This document shows positions 23,769-36,336 of a DNA stretch of 64,000 nt, piece by piece. This DNA comes from Batkoa obscura (lineage: Eukaryota > Entomophthoromycota > Entomophthoromycetes > Entomophthorales > Batkoaceae), in the NCBI GenBank assembly GCA_030770535.1, contig JASVEC010000043.1, positions 1-64,000 on the forward strand. Direction: 5' to 3'. A program made the translations under genes and the position numbers. Position 1 is the stretch's first letter, and each line of letters opens with the position of its first letter. The notes beneath the pieces are model-generated. The model was given only the letters and a program-made list of their open reading frames with translations. It did not search any database and was not told where the DNA came from.

Positions 23769-26029
23769 TTATAATTTCATTAGTGCCAATTATGAATATT
23801 CACAATATCAAATAGACGTCAGTAATAATAAAAAAATACCATCAAAAGAAGATACAATAACTCTCTCAGATGTTATCAATAATCTTATTATCAGTCTTAA
23901 AAGAACAGATTCTATTAATTTAAGTAAAATAATCAATCAATTAATACAAAAACAAGAAATATTAAAATTATATAATAAATCTGAAACAACAGATAATGAA
24001 CAATCAAAATTATTATTTGAATTAATTCATTATTTAAGTTTATCGATATTTGTTAGTAATTTGGATTCGATTATTAAACAAGAAAATAAAAAGGAGAAAG
24101 TAGAAATGAAGTTAATAGTAGATAAAAAAAGAGTTAACAATCCTTATTATTGGGCAATGTTTTTAAATAATGAAGATGATAATAATGATAATAATGATAT
24201 TGTTATAAATACAAGTGTCAAAGATAATAATAATAATAAATGGGAAATTATTGTTTATTCAGCTATATTATTTACATATAAAAAAATACATCAATCTATT
24301 AATTTTAAATTAAAGTTAGAACTACAAACTATATTTGAATCAAAGATACAATTATGGATGAATTTCAATCAATATTTTAAACAATGGATATTTTGTTTTA
24401 ATTTTATTTTGGATGAAAAAGAATTGAATATGTTTTTATTATTTAATGAGATAAATTATGAAAGAGATGAAAAGTTATTATTATTTATTGTGGATAATTT
24501 AATTAATTATTTTTTAAAAATGACACCTAATAGCACTGGAGAGGTAAGCTTATGAAAGTTATTATTAATAAGATTGTCCTAATTTAATTATATTTGTATT
24601 ATTTTAGGATGCCTTTTCCCATTTTAAAGAGATTAAAACGGATTTAGTATTAAATTATATCCCAAAGATAGCTAAAATCATTAGTCAATTGATACTAAAA
24701 TTAGATCAATTTAATCAAAATCAAAAATTTAAATTATTTTTTTTAGATAGGTAAAATATTCTATTACTATTTTATTAATTATATATTATATTATATTATA
24801 TTATTTTATTTATTTTATTTTATTTTATTTTTTTATTTTATTTTTTATTATTTTTTATTTATTCTTTATTTTTTAGATATTGTAATTTTAGTATTGAACT
24901 TTATCAACAGTGGAATATTTATTTTGAAGGTAAAATAAAATATAAAATATTATAAATTAATTTTACTAATTATTTCTATTTATTAGCACATGATAATTTA
25001 TTAATAGTGAAAGATCCAAGCTATTTAGCTAGTATCAAACATTTAAAAAATATTCTATTTTTATTAGTCTTCCTTAATCTTCAATTTTATCCAAATCAAA
25101 ATAATCTCATTCAACATGTACCGACAATTAAGGAATTTGAATATTTATATTTAATTTATCAAAATTTAAATTTTATATTACATATTCAATCTCCTAAATT
25201 AAGATATGAAAATTATTTATTAAATCAACAACAATTATTTAATTGGTTGAAATTAATTAATAAATCAAATAAAAGAAAAGAAAATAATATTGTAGATAAA
25301 ATGATAATATTACTAAAAAACAATCAAAACAATCAAATTAATAATTTAATTCAACAAGGAAAATTAAATTATTTGATTTATTTTTTAGAAAATATGATGG
25401 AAGAAATGAGTTTATTACAAATTAAAAATTATTTAATATTAATTCAACCTTATCTATTATCTTCTAACAATTGGTTAACTATGAATTGTTATTATCAAGC
25501 TCATGAATCAATATTAGCTTTCTTAAAAATTCAACAAAAAGATATTGTAGTTCCATTTGTATTTTGGTATCAAAAAGTTATTATGGAGGTAAATAATTGT
25601 GTTTATTAATTTTATTTTTTATAATACAAAATTAATTAATTTTATATTTAGCAATATCCTAAAAATTTAACATATAATCAATTTAAAATGATTTATCTAC
25701 AATTAATTGATAGTTTATTAAATCAAAAAAATATATCTCAACGTACTATTTTGAATCTTATTAATAAACTTCAAGATAAAATTCAACATTCAGATGCTCC
25801 ACTTAAATTCAATTATTTTCAATGTTATATTGAAATTTACTCCAAAGTACCATTGATTTATTTGAACAATTATTTTGAATTTTTTAAACAATGGTATTTT
25901 CAATTTCAACCAAATTTCAAACAACAAAGTTTAAAATTATTATTACAATCTTTTAATTCTATGGAGTTAGATTTATCTCATAGGGATCCATTATTAAATT
26001 TTTATTTATGTTTAATAAATAAAAAATAA
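21962..26029 (+). CDS. Large helical protein, possibly peroxin PEX8-like, 14 exons
   Basis: Fourteen exons join in frame: 21962-22121, 22240-22381, 22458-22563, 22643-22740, 22794-22868, 22945-23038, 23158-23332, 23406-23567, 23631-23712, 23784-24543, 24608-24750, 24877-24929, 24987-25588, 25652-26029. The product is about 940 residues, Leu/Ile/Asn/Gln-rich and helical, with no membrane segment I trust. Near the C-terminus AHESILAFLK, VPFVFWYQKVI and YPKNLTYNQFKMIY resemble the conserved helical end of fungal Pex8, an intraperoxisomal import factor; this is an impression from memory and needs a profile search. Alternatives are other alpha-solenoid proteins (Urb2- or importin-like). One intron (23713-23783) contains an (AAT)n microsatellite. 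The 3' end is only 47 bp from the convergent kynureninase gene. Confidence 0.55.
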
Positions 26030-26076
26030 ATTTAATTTAATATTATAATTTTTGTTTTATATTATAATTTTTTATT

Positions 26077-27938
26077 TTAAAGATTAAAATTCTTTTTTAA
26101 TATCTCAACAAAAGTAAATACCTCAGTGAATCTATTAACTAATGGGAAGGGTGCAATTCGAATACAATTTGGTTCTCTCTGATCACATACTACACCATTC
26201 ATTAACAATTTATCAAATGTATTTTTAAACTCAATTTCTTCTTTAAATATTAAAGATAATTGACAACCCCTTTCATTTTCTGGAGTAATTACTTTAATTA
26301 CGTTATTTAATCCATTCAAGTTCATTAATTGATTTAAATATTCTACTAATAAACTTTGTTTTTTTAAGTAGGAAGAGAACTCAATAGAATTAAATATTTT
26401 TAAACTTGAAAGTAAAGAAACACAAGATAATACACTTGGATTACTATGTCTAAAACTAAAAGCACCTTGAATTAATTGCATTTCATTGGTCATATTAAAT
26501 CGAGTAGTTAAGTCATGAGACCACCAACCAGTTAATCTAATAATATTAAATTAAAACTAAATACTAATAAATATTAATATTCAGCTTAAAAAATTACCTT
26601 TTAAATTGATTATCTTTTGCATATTTTTGATTTACATATAAACCACCAATATTACCTGGTCCACTACTTAAATATTTATATGTACACCAACAAGCGAAAT
26701 CCACATTCCATTGACTTAATTCAAGCTTAATATTACCGACAGCATGGGCAAGATCAAAGCCAACTAAACAACCCTAAAGAATTAAGAAATTAAAAAATTA
26801 AAAAATTACTCATTAAACCTTTCTAATAATATTCTATATTCACTCAATTTCATATCAATTAAAGTCACTTCTCTCTCCAATAAGCTTACCTTTTCATGTC
26901 CTTTTTGAGTAATTTTTTTCATGTCCAATTTCTGCCCAGTGTAATATTGGACTCCTGGAAGTAGTACAATTGCAATACTCTCTCCTTCTTTTTCAATAAC
27001 ATCATAAATATCTTCCATTCTTAATGTTTCTTCACCTTCTCTAGGTTTAACTAAAATTAATCCATTTTTGATATTTTTGATATTTAATTGAGATTCCACA
27101 GCATACTAAATAAGAGAATAAAAAGATTAATACAAGAATGAAAATATTATTATTATTATTGATTAATTGATTAATCGATAGTTGGATTAAATAAGAACTT
27201 ACATGATCTGATGGAAATGCTTTATGTTCAATCAATATTTTATATCGTTTATTATCTGGTTTATAAAAAGCAGTTAATAAAAAATGTAAATTACTAGTTA
27301 ATGTGGCCATCAAAGCTACTTCAGAAGAATCAGCACCTAGTTAATGTTATTGATTAATATCAATATTATTAAATTTATTAACTGATATTAGTATTATCAT
27401 TTATATTGAATTATATAAAACTATTCTAATATTAAAATTAAAGTTTGATTACTACTTACCCACCAACTTAGCCATCAAGGGTGTAATTTCTTCATCAATA
27501 GTCACCCAAGGTCGAGAATAATCATGCTGATGATGACCTAAAACACCTCTTTAAAAAAATTGATGTTAATAATAATAATAACTATTTTTAATAAAACTTA
27601 CTTTTTAGCCCAAACTTCCAATTCTTGATTAACGAGAGTTTTCAAATGTTTAGGTTGTAAACCTAAAGAGTTGGAACAAAGATAGATACACTCATTGTTT
27701 GGATTGACTAATAAATTTGGATTAATATTAGGCCATGTAGTTGATTGATATTTTCAGTTAATAGAATTTGATTCTTTTTACCTTCTTCACTTAATTTAAC
27801 ATCTAAATCTTGATTTTTAGGTATAATAAATTGGTCACGTAAATGAGTTAATTCATCCAAATCATCTAACTTTTTTGCAAATTCGATACTAGTAAAAGGT
27901 AGATTATGCTCTTTGCTGACTTGCTGTAAATGCTCCAT
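26077..27938 (-). CDS. BNA5: Kynureninase, seven exons
   Basis: PLP enzyme that cleaves kynurenine or 3-hydroxykynurenine to (hydroxy)anthranilate and alanine, in tryptophan breakdown and de novo NAD synthesis. Exons: 27938-27782, 27707-27602, 27548-27460, 27336-27203, 27105-26890, 26773-26598, 26536-26077. Diagnostic motifs: [35 protein letters not shown], and the PLP-lysine motif [20 protein letters not shown] and [13 protein letters not shown] lie at the C-terminus. An apparent frame break near 27,740 is explained by an intron beginning GTAAAAAG at 27781 and ending at 27708. Normal length for the family (about 445 residues). Convergent with the gene ending at 26029. Confidence 0.93.
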
Positions 27939-28864
27939 AGTTGAATATAATGATTTTTGTATTTTATGAAATGGAAGTTGAAAATTTTAGACAAAAATAA
28001 GGTTGAAATCAAAGTTCCTTAGATGACGTTAATTGATTCAATTATTCTTGAATGAATTTCAAATAAAAGCGAAAATTTGGCTTTTTTTGAAATTTCATGA
28101 CCAGTTTGTAAAAGGTTACTAAATTAGAAGCATTAAGACAATGTCGAAAATTCAATATCTAAGGTACAAAACACTGACAAAAACACTTCCAATACTATTA
28201 AAGCTATCAAAAAAGCACTCACTGTTAATAAAGATATTGTAAGATTAGATAGCACTAAAATCTAAATAATTATCTCTCGAGTTTCCTCCTTAAAATTTTT
28301 ATTCTATACTAAGTTATAAATTTAATGTCTATAATTAATAAAAATCGGATTTTATTAAAAACTTGCTATGAGAACTCATTTTGTTTAGTATATCAATTTA
28401 CAGATATTCTAAAAAGATTAATTATTATTACAATTTCTCACAATATGAGAACATTTATGTGGATTTATCAATGAGTATTATCATAACTTCAATTATTACT
28501 TTTAAGAAAAGCCAAATAAGGATATGAGTTCTTAATAGAAAATAACATTGGAGATGTATTTTTATGCTTAAGAATTTCACTAATAAAATTTCCGCTCAAA
28601 TAGTGCTTAAAGGATGGAAAAAGTAATGAAGCCAAAAAAACATCCCCATTATTAAATGAATGACTTTCAACACTCAATAGACAAAGATACTTAATAAATA
28701 ACAATTTTTAAAAAAAGAGGTTTAATAATATAAATTAAATATTACTTTTGTTTTTATTTTTAAAAAATTTACAATTAATTAACTAACTATTCATCACACT
28801 TAGCTTTCCATTTCTTCTGTCATCTTATCACTCACTACTATAACTTCTCTCTTTTTTTTCTTAT
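27939..28864. other. Intergenic with one MITE-like element
   Basis: Apart from the element at 28550-28647 no gene or RNA was recognised. The minus-strand frame that crosses the element (28489-28704) is not a gene. Confidence 0.6.
28550..28647 (+). mobile_element. GGGGATGT-family MITE-like element, copy 10
   Basis: 98-bp forward copy, ends GGAGATG and CATCCCC, interior CCGCTCAAATAGTGCTTAAA. Flanks CATT and ATTA share only ATT, so the duplication is degenerate or three bases long here. Confidence 0.85.
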
Positions 28865-29266
28865 TTAAACCTTCGATTTACCAACTCCCCTTGCCAGCTT
28901 CCATTGCTTCCATTTTTCTCTCAATTTAACTAACAATCCACCTCTTCCACCTCGAACTTTTAAAAAATACAAATTAAAATTTTTTCTTATTAAATAAGCA
29001 ATCAACATAAAATCCATATCCTTCCCCTTCTTATTATCTTCTTTTAAATCTTGTAAAATTAACTGAATCAATAAATTAAGCTCGATGGATTTTAATTGGT
29101 CAAGTTCAACAGTAGAGAGGATTTGAGGGATATAATCAAGGATGGTGGTAGTGAGGGTAGAAGGCGAAGGAGAGTGAATGTGTGGGGTGCTAGGATAATG
29201 AAAATGAAACAGATTTCGAGTATACAGGTTAAAATCAATCACTGAAGAGGGACGAGAGTTATTCAT
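28865..29266 (-). CDS. Small protein of unknown function
   Basis: Single-exon frame of 133 codons, ATG at 29266. The N-terminus is Ser/Pro/Thr/His-rich; the middle (ILDYIPQILSTVELDQLKS, LLIQLILQDLKED) is helical; the C-terminus is basic (LREKWKQWKLARG). Its codon use is less AT-biased than the surrounding intergenic DNA, which supports a real gene. No signal peptide and no family recognised. Confidence 0.45.
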   Translation of the reverse strand: MNNSRPSSVIDFNLYTRNLFHFHYPSTPHIHSPSPSTLTTTILDYIPQILSTVELDQLKSIELNLLIQLILQDLKEDNKKGKDMDFMLIAYLIRKNFNLYFLKVRGGRGGLLVKLREKWKQWKLARGVGKSKV

Positions 29267-29945
29267 TATTAATTAAATAAATAGTTAATATTGTGTTTAT
29301 TTCAAATTAATAATAGGAAGAGATAAGGATTAGTATTTATAGTATTATTCATGATTTTATGAGTTTATTGTTCATGTTAGGTTAGTTATTTTTAAATGTA
29401 ATTGTCATCATTTTATTGTTTGTTATCAAATTATTATATTTAAAAATAGTTTATAGAAATTGATAGTAAGTATAATTTACTTTTTTTTTATCTACTTTTT
29501 GATTCTTTATTGATATCAATAACTAATTTCTAAATTTCAACAATAGAAATCATAACTATTATTAAGATAATTAAAACAAAATGAAACTCTTTTAATAGTT
29601 GACTTTTTCGTTTGAAGCTTGGACAAAACTGTTTTTAAAATCTTAAAATTCTTTAAATACAACTACAAATTAAAAACTTCATTCTTTATAATAAAATGTA
29701 ACTACATTTCATTAAAAATCAAATTAAATTTTTTCCCCGTAATAATAAAACACTTGAAAACTTCCTTTTGGTTTCAGGATTTTCTATAAAATTAAATTAT
29801 CTAAACATTCGCTTTTAAATCAAATAAGCCATAAAAATTAACAAAACATAAACTTAATTAAGCATAGAAAAAAAGCTTTTATTGCATTTCAGAAAATAAG
29901 GGCAAACTGTTACAAAAAAATTAAGATAAATTGGCTTAAATAAAC
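29267..29945. other. Intergenic, nothing recognised
   Basis: AT-rich gap between the small unknown gene and the white-collar gene, which both run on the minus strand. No ORF, RNA or repeat was seen. Confidence 0.6.
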
Positions 29946-32473
29946 TTAAGACATAATAGCTTCACTAACATTTTCTCCACTACTATTATTTTCACCATTT
30001 AATAAAGGTAATTCACTAACATCCCCTTGGGATTTACTTTGACTACTATCACTATTACCTCGACTCATTTTATTAAATGGAGCTGATCCTTTAGCATATT
30101 TTAAGCCACATGGATTACATAAAGTAGATGGTCCATTAGGTCCACGACGCCATTCAGTAGTACTAGTACGATTACAACTCATACATGTCTTCACTTTTCT
30201 ATTCCCATTCTTTTTCTAAATAAAATAAAACATCAATTAGTATTAAGCTATTATTGTCGTATTGTTATAAAAAAGTACCTTTTTATTTCTGGAAATGGGA
30301 TCTAAAGCATTAATTTGTTCTTTAAGTTTACGATTCTTAATTTTAAGTTGATGTAATTCGTATTGCCAACTCGATTTACTATTATTTTCATCAAATCTAA
30401 AAATATCATCCATATTATGGAATGGGTTACTAATAAGTGTTTCTACTTTATAATCCACATTCAATTCATTAGGTGGTATATTTAATTCTAAATTCATACG
30501 TAAAAGTATAAAATTTGTCTTATCCTCGGGATCAATTGGGTTGGTTTCATTGCCTGGGAAGAAAGAAGAAGTAGTAACTATTAAATTACCACGTTTATTT
30601 TGAAGGTGATGATTAAATCTAGCTGAATTTCCACTTGCTGCTTGTTCTAATACATTGGTTAAAGTATAAGAACGATCTGCTGGCAATAATTGATATAAGG
30701 TAGTGCCAATAATTTCTTGTTGCTCATAACCAAGGAGAACGTTTAAGTTGGAAGAAGCATGTAAAATAATACCATCGTTAGATAATTTAAAGAATAAATC
30801 ATTATCACCAACATCACCACCAGTTTCAATCAAGGCACCGCTTGATAATTGGAACATTTGACGTATTCTACCTGTAAGTACAATACATCTACGTCCTTTA
30901 CCAAGATCACCATGAAGCTTACCAGAAGATTCTAACCAAGAGTATTCAGCTCCATCTTTTACTTTAAATCGGAAAGTTAAGTTAATGGAATTTTCATTAT
31001 TACCAATTTCCTTTAACTCTCTTAAAGTTGGTACTAAATCTCCTGGATGACAGATCTTAGCCAAATTTTGGCCAATTAAATCTTCTGATGCATATCCTAG
31101 TAAATTTTTAGAAGAGGGTGAAGCATAAAGAAGGTGCCTTTTAAGGATAATACATAGATAAAATCATCACATTTATCAAGCATATATTTAATCCATTCTC
31201 TATAATTAGCTTCTGAATGATTATTATTGTTATTATCTTGATTAGCATTATCATCAAAAATAGAAGCTAAATTTTCATAAGGGATAGAATTGGGCAATTC
31301 ATTAAAATTTTTATGCTCACCTAATAAAATCAAAATTAATTAAAAATCAAATGAATATTATCTCATTCTTACTTGAAATTGTTTTAGTAAAGGTAGGTTT
31401 ACCATAGTTGATAGAAAACGCACTATTTTTTAAATTATTTATAATAGCATTTGGTTGATCAACTAAATCAACTTGTAATCCAACAAAAAAATTAACAGAT
31501 CCGCCTTCAACAATTGGAATAATAGTAACTAAATTGAAGAAAGCTTGTCCATTCTTTTTATAGTTGACTAAACTAGCTTGATGTTCTTGTACAGCCATAA
31601 TCTTATTTTTAAACATAAAAATAGAATTATTATCAGAGAATTTACGACGTGATCCTTCAGTAACTCGACCATCAGGTGCTTGTAAAAATCTACAATTACG
31701 CCCAACACATTCATTAGGTGTATACCCTGTTAATGTTTCAAAAGTTGGACTAGCATATACAATTGGAAAATCATATTGTCTAGCATCTACCAAAAGGAAA
31801 GCACAGCTAAGATCAATAGGGCCAATATTTACAATCGGATTAGGACGATTAGCGATATATACCAAGATATTTAATAAATCAAACCCAGTTGAAGAATAAA
31901 TCCCAGTGGTTTGATTATTAGTTAATTTTGGTGCTTTTAATACACTTACATTAGGTGAAGATAATTGAGTTTGTTGAGGGATCCCTTGTGATAAGGTTTG
32001 TTGTGGTACTTGAGGTTGAGGTTGATAAGGTAATTGAAGATTATTTGGATTTAAATTTGGCTGTTGTAATGGCATAGGAGTTGCATTTGTAGACCTAAAT
32101 GTAGCGCTATTATTGAACAATTGCATATCCGTTGGTTGTGGTTGTGGTTGTGGATAAGGATTTTGAAACAAATCATTGTTATTTGGCATTTGATTGATAT
32201 AAGTTTTTGGTGGTTGATTGAAGAGGGCAGAATGCATATTACTACCCTTCATTCCAATATTAAAAAGCATTTCTGGGGTAAAATCAATTGGATTTTCATT
32301 TACTCTATAATAAAGTTATTATAATATTTTAATATTATAAAAGTGTATTACTCAGATGGAAATTGGTTCATTAAAAAGGGATTGAACAAGGTGAGTGAGG
32401 GGTCTTGATATGCTTCACCGTTATTATTATCGTCTTCATTTACATATAAATTTTGATTATAAAAGTTCTCCAT
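29946..32473 (-). CDS. White collar-1-type blue-light photoreceptor and GATA factor
   Basis: Exons 32473-32352, 32304-31373, 31320-30279, 30215-29946. After a Gln/Pro-rich N-terminus (with a PQPQPQPQ tract) comes a LOV domain containing GRNCRFLQAPDG, whose Cys forms the flavin adduct in light; then two further PAS domains (FYASPSSKNLLGY... and LFFKLSNDGIILHASSNLNVLLGY...); then a basic stretch and a GATA zinc finger with Cys spacing 2-18-2 (CMSC ... CNPC), the WC-1 type. LOV-PAS-PAS-GATA is the full WC-1 (WcoA/MadA) layout; with a WC-2 partner it drives light responses. The second PAS shows a one-base frame break at a short T run near 31,140 (…GTFF then YASPS…), so either sequence error or an inactivating mutation; everything else looks intact. 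Confidence 0.92.
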
Positions 32474-34232
32474 GATTTTCAAAAATTTGAATAATTTAAT
32501 TTATAAAAAAAATAAAGAGAGAAAAAGGTAAAGGGTAAAATCAAACAATTAAAATTTATACTTTTAAAATATGATTATATGGGGGAAGCATTAGTAAATA
32601 AACTTATCATTCCAACTTTTTAAAGTAAGCTTCAAAACTAGAATGATAAAAACGGCCCTCCTGAAACTTAAGGTTATAACCAATCAAAAACCAAAGCGAG
32701 CTAGCAATTAACCAATTAATTTATTTCGATTTATAAAATTTCGATTCAATTGGTACTTTAAGATCCATCTCCTTAACATAAAATTTAAGGTCTTGAATCA
32801 TGATTATCTAATTGCTGAATTAAAAATTGGATCGACGTTTTAAGCTGATTGGTTTATTTAAACTTTAAAGTTTTTTTGGGCAAAATTTGAGGCTCCTTTT
32901 TTATTTAAAAATTGTATTTTTGACATCTTATTCTATTATAGAAACATGAGCTTTTTAATTCTTAATCTACCATATTTTACATATAGAAAATAAAATGGCT
33001 TAGCTCCCTTAAACAAAAAGTTGTTTAAAATCTTTAAATCTTAAGTTTTAGCTAAATTCTAGTTTATTGTAATTCTCCCCTTTTTAAAAAATCCTACTGG
33101 CTTGGCACTCGGACCGTTCTATATTTGGCTAGAATCAACTTGATTGGTTAATTCTAGATTAATTGTCATTTTATATTTGGATAAACTTAAAATGCCGATT
33201 GAATGTTAAAGTTAAAAACTAATGTGGAATTCGCAATTTTTGAGACCAATTTTAACTACATAAATCTGGGAAAATTTTAAAGCCTTATAAAGTTTAAATA
33301 TTAGAAATTTAGAAACTACTTTATTTTAAATGGCTTTATTTACTAGTCATTGTTTACTTTACTTAAAACTTTTTTTTAATATTCAGTCATCTTAGAATTA
33401 ACAACGCAATAAATCTACTGCAATGTATAGTATAGGTATTTTAATTTTTAATTTTAAACTATTTCTATTTGAAGTCAATGAATGATTAAGGTTAAACTAT
33501 GGTTTTTAACTTATGGTAGTAAATACTTTGTTATATAAATTTATTTAAAATATAAGAGTTTATAAATAATAAGGCTTATTTTTAATAACACAAATCTCAA
33601 GAATTAATAACCAATAGTTAAAGGGATTAGACACGAATACACATTTATGACTAAATTCAAATAATATTATGACAATTATATTATTTAGTTATAAATATAA
33701 GGGGCCGAAAACAGCAAAGATCTTTTAGTCAAAGGCTTATTTGGCCCCGTTTCTCTGGTTTACGATTATAATACGTCTTTTTTCTGACTCATTATCCTTT
33801 TCTCACCCACTTTATCAAATTTTGAACTTGTGATTCAATATAATAAATATAACTATAATTGTATTGGCTTAGTACATATTTAAAAAAAACACTTATAATA
33901 AAAATAAGAATTAAAACTGAAATTTCAATAAAAATTTCCCTTTGAATCACGCAATTAAACGGGAATTTTAGACTAATAAATAACATTAAGACACAATATT
34001 GATATTTTGCTTAATATTGTTAAAAATACAACTTTACTATTATACTACCATTTTTGTTTATTTCTTTCACAATTTGTAAAACGCATACCCTATTCTTCAG
34101 AAGATTTATCCCTTGAATTTGTTACAGCAAATTAAAGTTTGTAGCTTTATTCTAAAAGCATTGATTTATCAGAAGTTGAGATTTAAAAAAAAAGCTATAA
34201 AATGAGCTAACTTTTTTCAAAATTTAAAAAAT
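32474..34232. other. Intergenic upstream of white collar, no gene recognised
   Basis: About 1.8 kb without a supported gene. A small inverted repeat (TTATCATTC and GAATGATAA, about 32608-32653) lies just upstream of the white-collar start. A 64-codon minus-strand frame (33792-33986) is Ile/Phe-rich and probably chance. Confidence 0.5.
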
Positions 34233-35979
34233 ATGGATTTCAATTGTGAAAATGAGGATTATAATCAACCTAATAAATCGAATGACGACTCTGATAAGTA
34301 TGTTGATAATCCAAGACAAATGAAATGAAACTAATATTTAAAACCTAAGATTGGTGGTGAAACTAAATAAGCGTTACAAAGTTATTTAAATTACACTAAT
34401 TTTTCTATAAAAGATAATGTAAAGCTGAAGAAAGAGAAGAAGCTATTGGTATTGAGAAAAATAATGATTCAGAATATTAAATTAAGAATAAAGGTAATGT
34501 TTTTATTGGTTTAATCGTCAGTTTAGAATCTGGCGAAAATTTTGACTCTAGTGATATTGAAGATGCGGATGAGGAAGAAGATGGTGTAGTAATTGAAGTT
34601 AAAGAGATTAGAACTATTACCATTAAAATTCAATTTTTTTAATCAATCAACCTAAATTAATCCATTAAAAAATTCGGTTTGCTAATATTATGTTATAGAA
34701 GATTGGGGGATGTTTTAACAAAATTCCAATGGACAAAGAGTGTTTGAATTGCGAAGGCAATTATTTGATAAATAAGTGCTCAATTAAAGTAAATGATAAG
34801 TAGGCTTCAATACAGTTAGTAATTGAGTTCATTTGGAATCATTGTAGTCTTTGTGCAAAAAATGGACATAATGATAGACCTTATGATTTATTACTTATGT
34901 GTTTTAACTGTAAAGAAACAGGTTATAGAGTAGAAATAAAGTTATTTAGACTTAACTTTGAAGGTTAAACTAATCGATTTAAGAATTGTTAAAATCAATT
35001 TGTTAAGGCAGCATGTTTAAAACGTGGAAGTACAATTCATAACTCATTAGTAAATATTTTGATTCAAAGTTAAACTTTAGTTATTTTCAAAGATTGTGCT
35101 CAGTTTTAGAGAAAACGCAAAATTAAAAAGGATGTCAGAATAGTAGCATCATATACTTTTATTAGCCATTAAATTAAATTAAATTATATGGGGATGTATT
35201 TTTGTATTTAATAATTTTACTAGCAATTTTTCCGCTCAAATAGCGCTTAAAAGATGGAAAAAGTAATGAAGCCGAAAAAAGCATCCCCATATGTTAATGC
35301 GTCTACCAAATTATGTTATTCATGTGCAAGTTTGGAATACGTTCATGATATAAGTTTGTTAATATTATCATTTAAAATATATTATAAATATATATGAATG
35401 TGAAGGGAGAAAGGTGAGCAATGAATCAACGTTTAAAAATATTTGAGATACCTTATTTCAACAATATATTTACATCGTAAATATCAAAAGAGCTTCAGAT
35501 TCTAATTTAAAACACTTTTATTTTAGAACTCCTATAAGAGTAATGATGAACTTCTTAAGTATAAAACTTAATTACTAAGGAGAAGGAATGGTCAAAATAA
35601 TGCTTCACAAAAGAAACACCAATTTGAAGTTGAAGAACAGAGAGGCAGCTCTTTAAATAGTACTAATAGAGTACAGGATAATGGTCTTAGAATCTATTAT
35701 CGCAATGGCTTACTAGTTTTAATGATTATAAAAATACTATTCGAAATCAGAAAGAAACTGATTACAGTAATCACAATTCTGTGAGTGTTCCTTATAACTA
35801 AAGCCAATATCAAAGCAATCATAATAACTATAATGCTCATGTGAATGTATCTTGTACCCAAAATCAAAATATTTATAATAGCTACAACAGTTATACAAAT
35901 GTCTATCATAACCGAATCCAAAGCAATGATTATTATTACTCTCCTCAACTTTATAGTGGCTTTAATAGCAAAATATAAA
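34233..35979 (+). pseudogene. Decayed gene of an unrecognised multicopy family, copy B
   Basis: Second copy of the family seen at 18280-19360, here on the plus strand from an ATG at 34233. Visible segments in order: an acidic Asn/Asp-rich N-terminus, a Lys-rich stretch, paired-Cys knuckles (CLNCEGN ... CSLCAKNGH ... CFNCKETG), a Cys/GSTI segment, a CYSC segment, and an Asn/Tyr/Gln/Ser-rich prion-like tail that ends near 35979. It is interrupted by roughly ten stops or frame breaks and by a MITE at 35190-35288. The family is not one I recognise; a zinc-binding nucleic-acid protein is the simplest reading. Confidence 0.6.
35190..35288 (+). mobile_element. GGGGATGT-family MITE-like element, copy 11, with target duplication
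   Basis: 99-bp forward copy with intact GGGGATG and CATCCCC ends, flanked by ATAT on both sides (35186-35189 and 35289-35292). Copy A of the decayed gene carries the matching uninterrupted sequence (AAATTGTATATTAATGC on the minus strand), an empty site. Confidence 0.95.
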
Positions 35980-36336
35980 AAGATATTAATATCATTTTTT
36001 AAAAACAGGTAAATGTTTAGCTCTTTTTTAGATACTTGAAGTTATTAATGGATTACTATTTTAAATAAAATTTACCCATTATGCTATATTAAATAAAATC
36101 TATTTAAATTTTCAAGTTAAAATTGTTATTTTATTTAATTAATTGAACTTATACATATAAAATGCCAATATATATTATAAAGAGTATCTCAATATCTTCA
36201 ATTGATTGGCTATATTTGACTTCTCTAGGATAACTACTTCATCACTGATAATAAATATAAGTGCTATAAAAATAATTTACGAATTTATTTTATTTCATTC
36301 CTTTTTTACAATTTATAGAAACAAATTCAAAGATAA

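Noticed and set aside
24770-24876. TATTTTATTTTA-type simple repeat as a possible regulatory array
   Set aside because: It lies wholly within an intron of the 14-exon gene and is ordinary AT-rich simple sequence.
27700-27785. Apparent frameshift in kynureninase
   Set aside because: A normal intron (GTAAAAAG at 27781 down to TTATTAG at 27708) removes the break and restores the conserved [12 protein letters not shown] segment in frame.
28489-28704. Minus-strand frame across a MITE
   Set aside because: It is built from the element itself and its flanks, with no domain or start context.
35697-35948. Ile-rich minus-strand frame of 83 codons
   Set aside because: Antisense of the Asn/Tyr-rich tail of the decayed gene copy B; composition is an artefact of the repeats.
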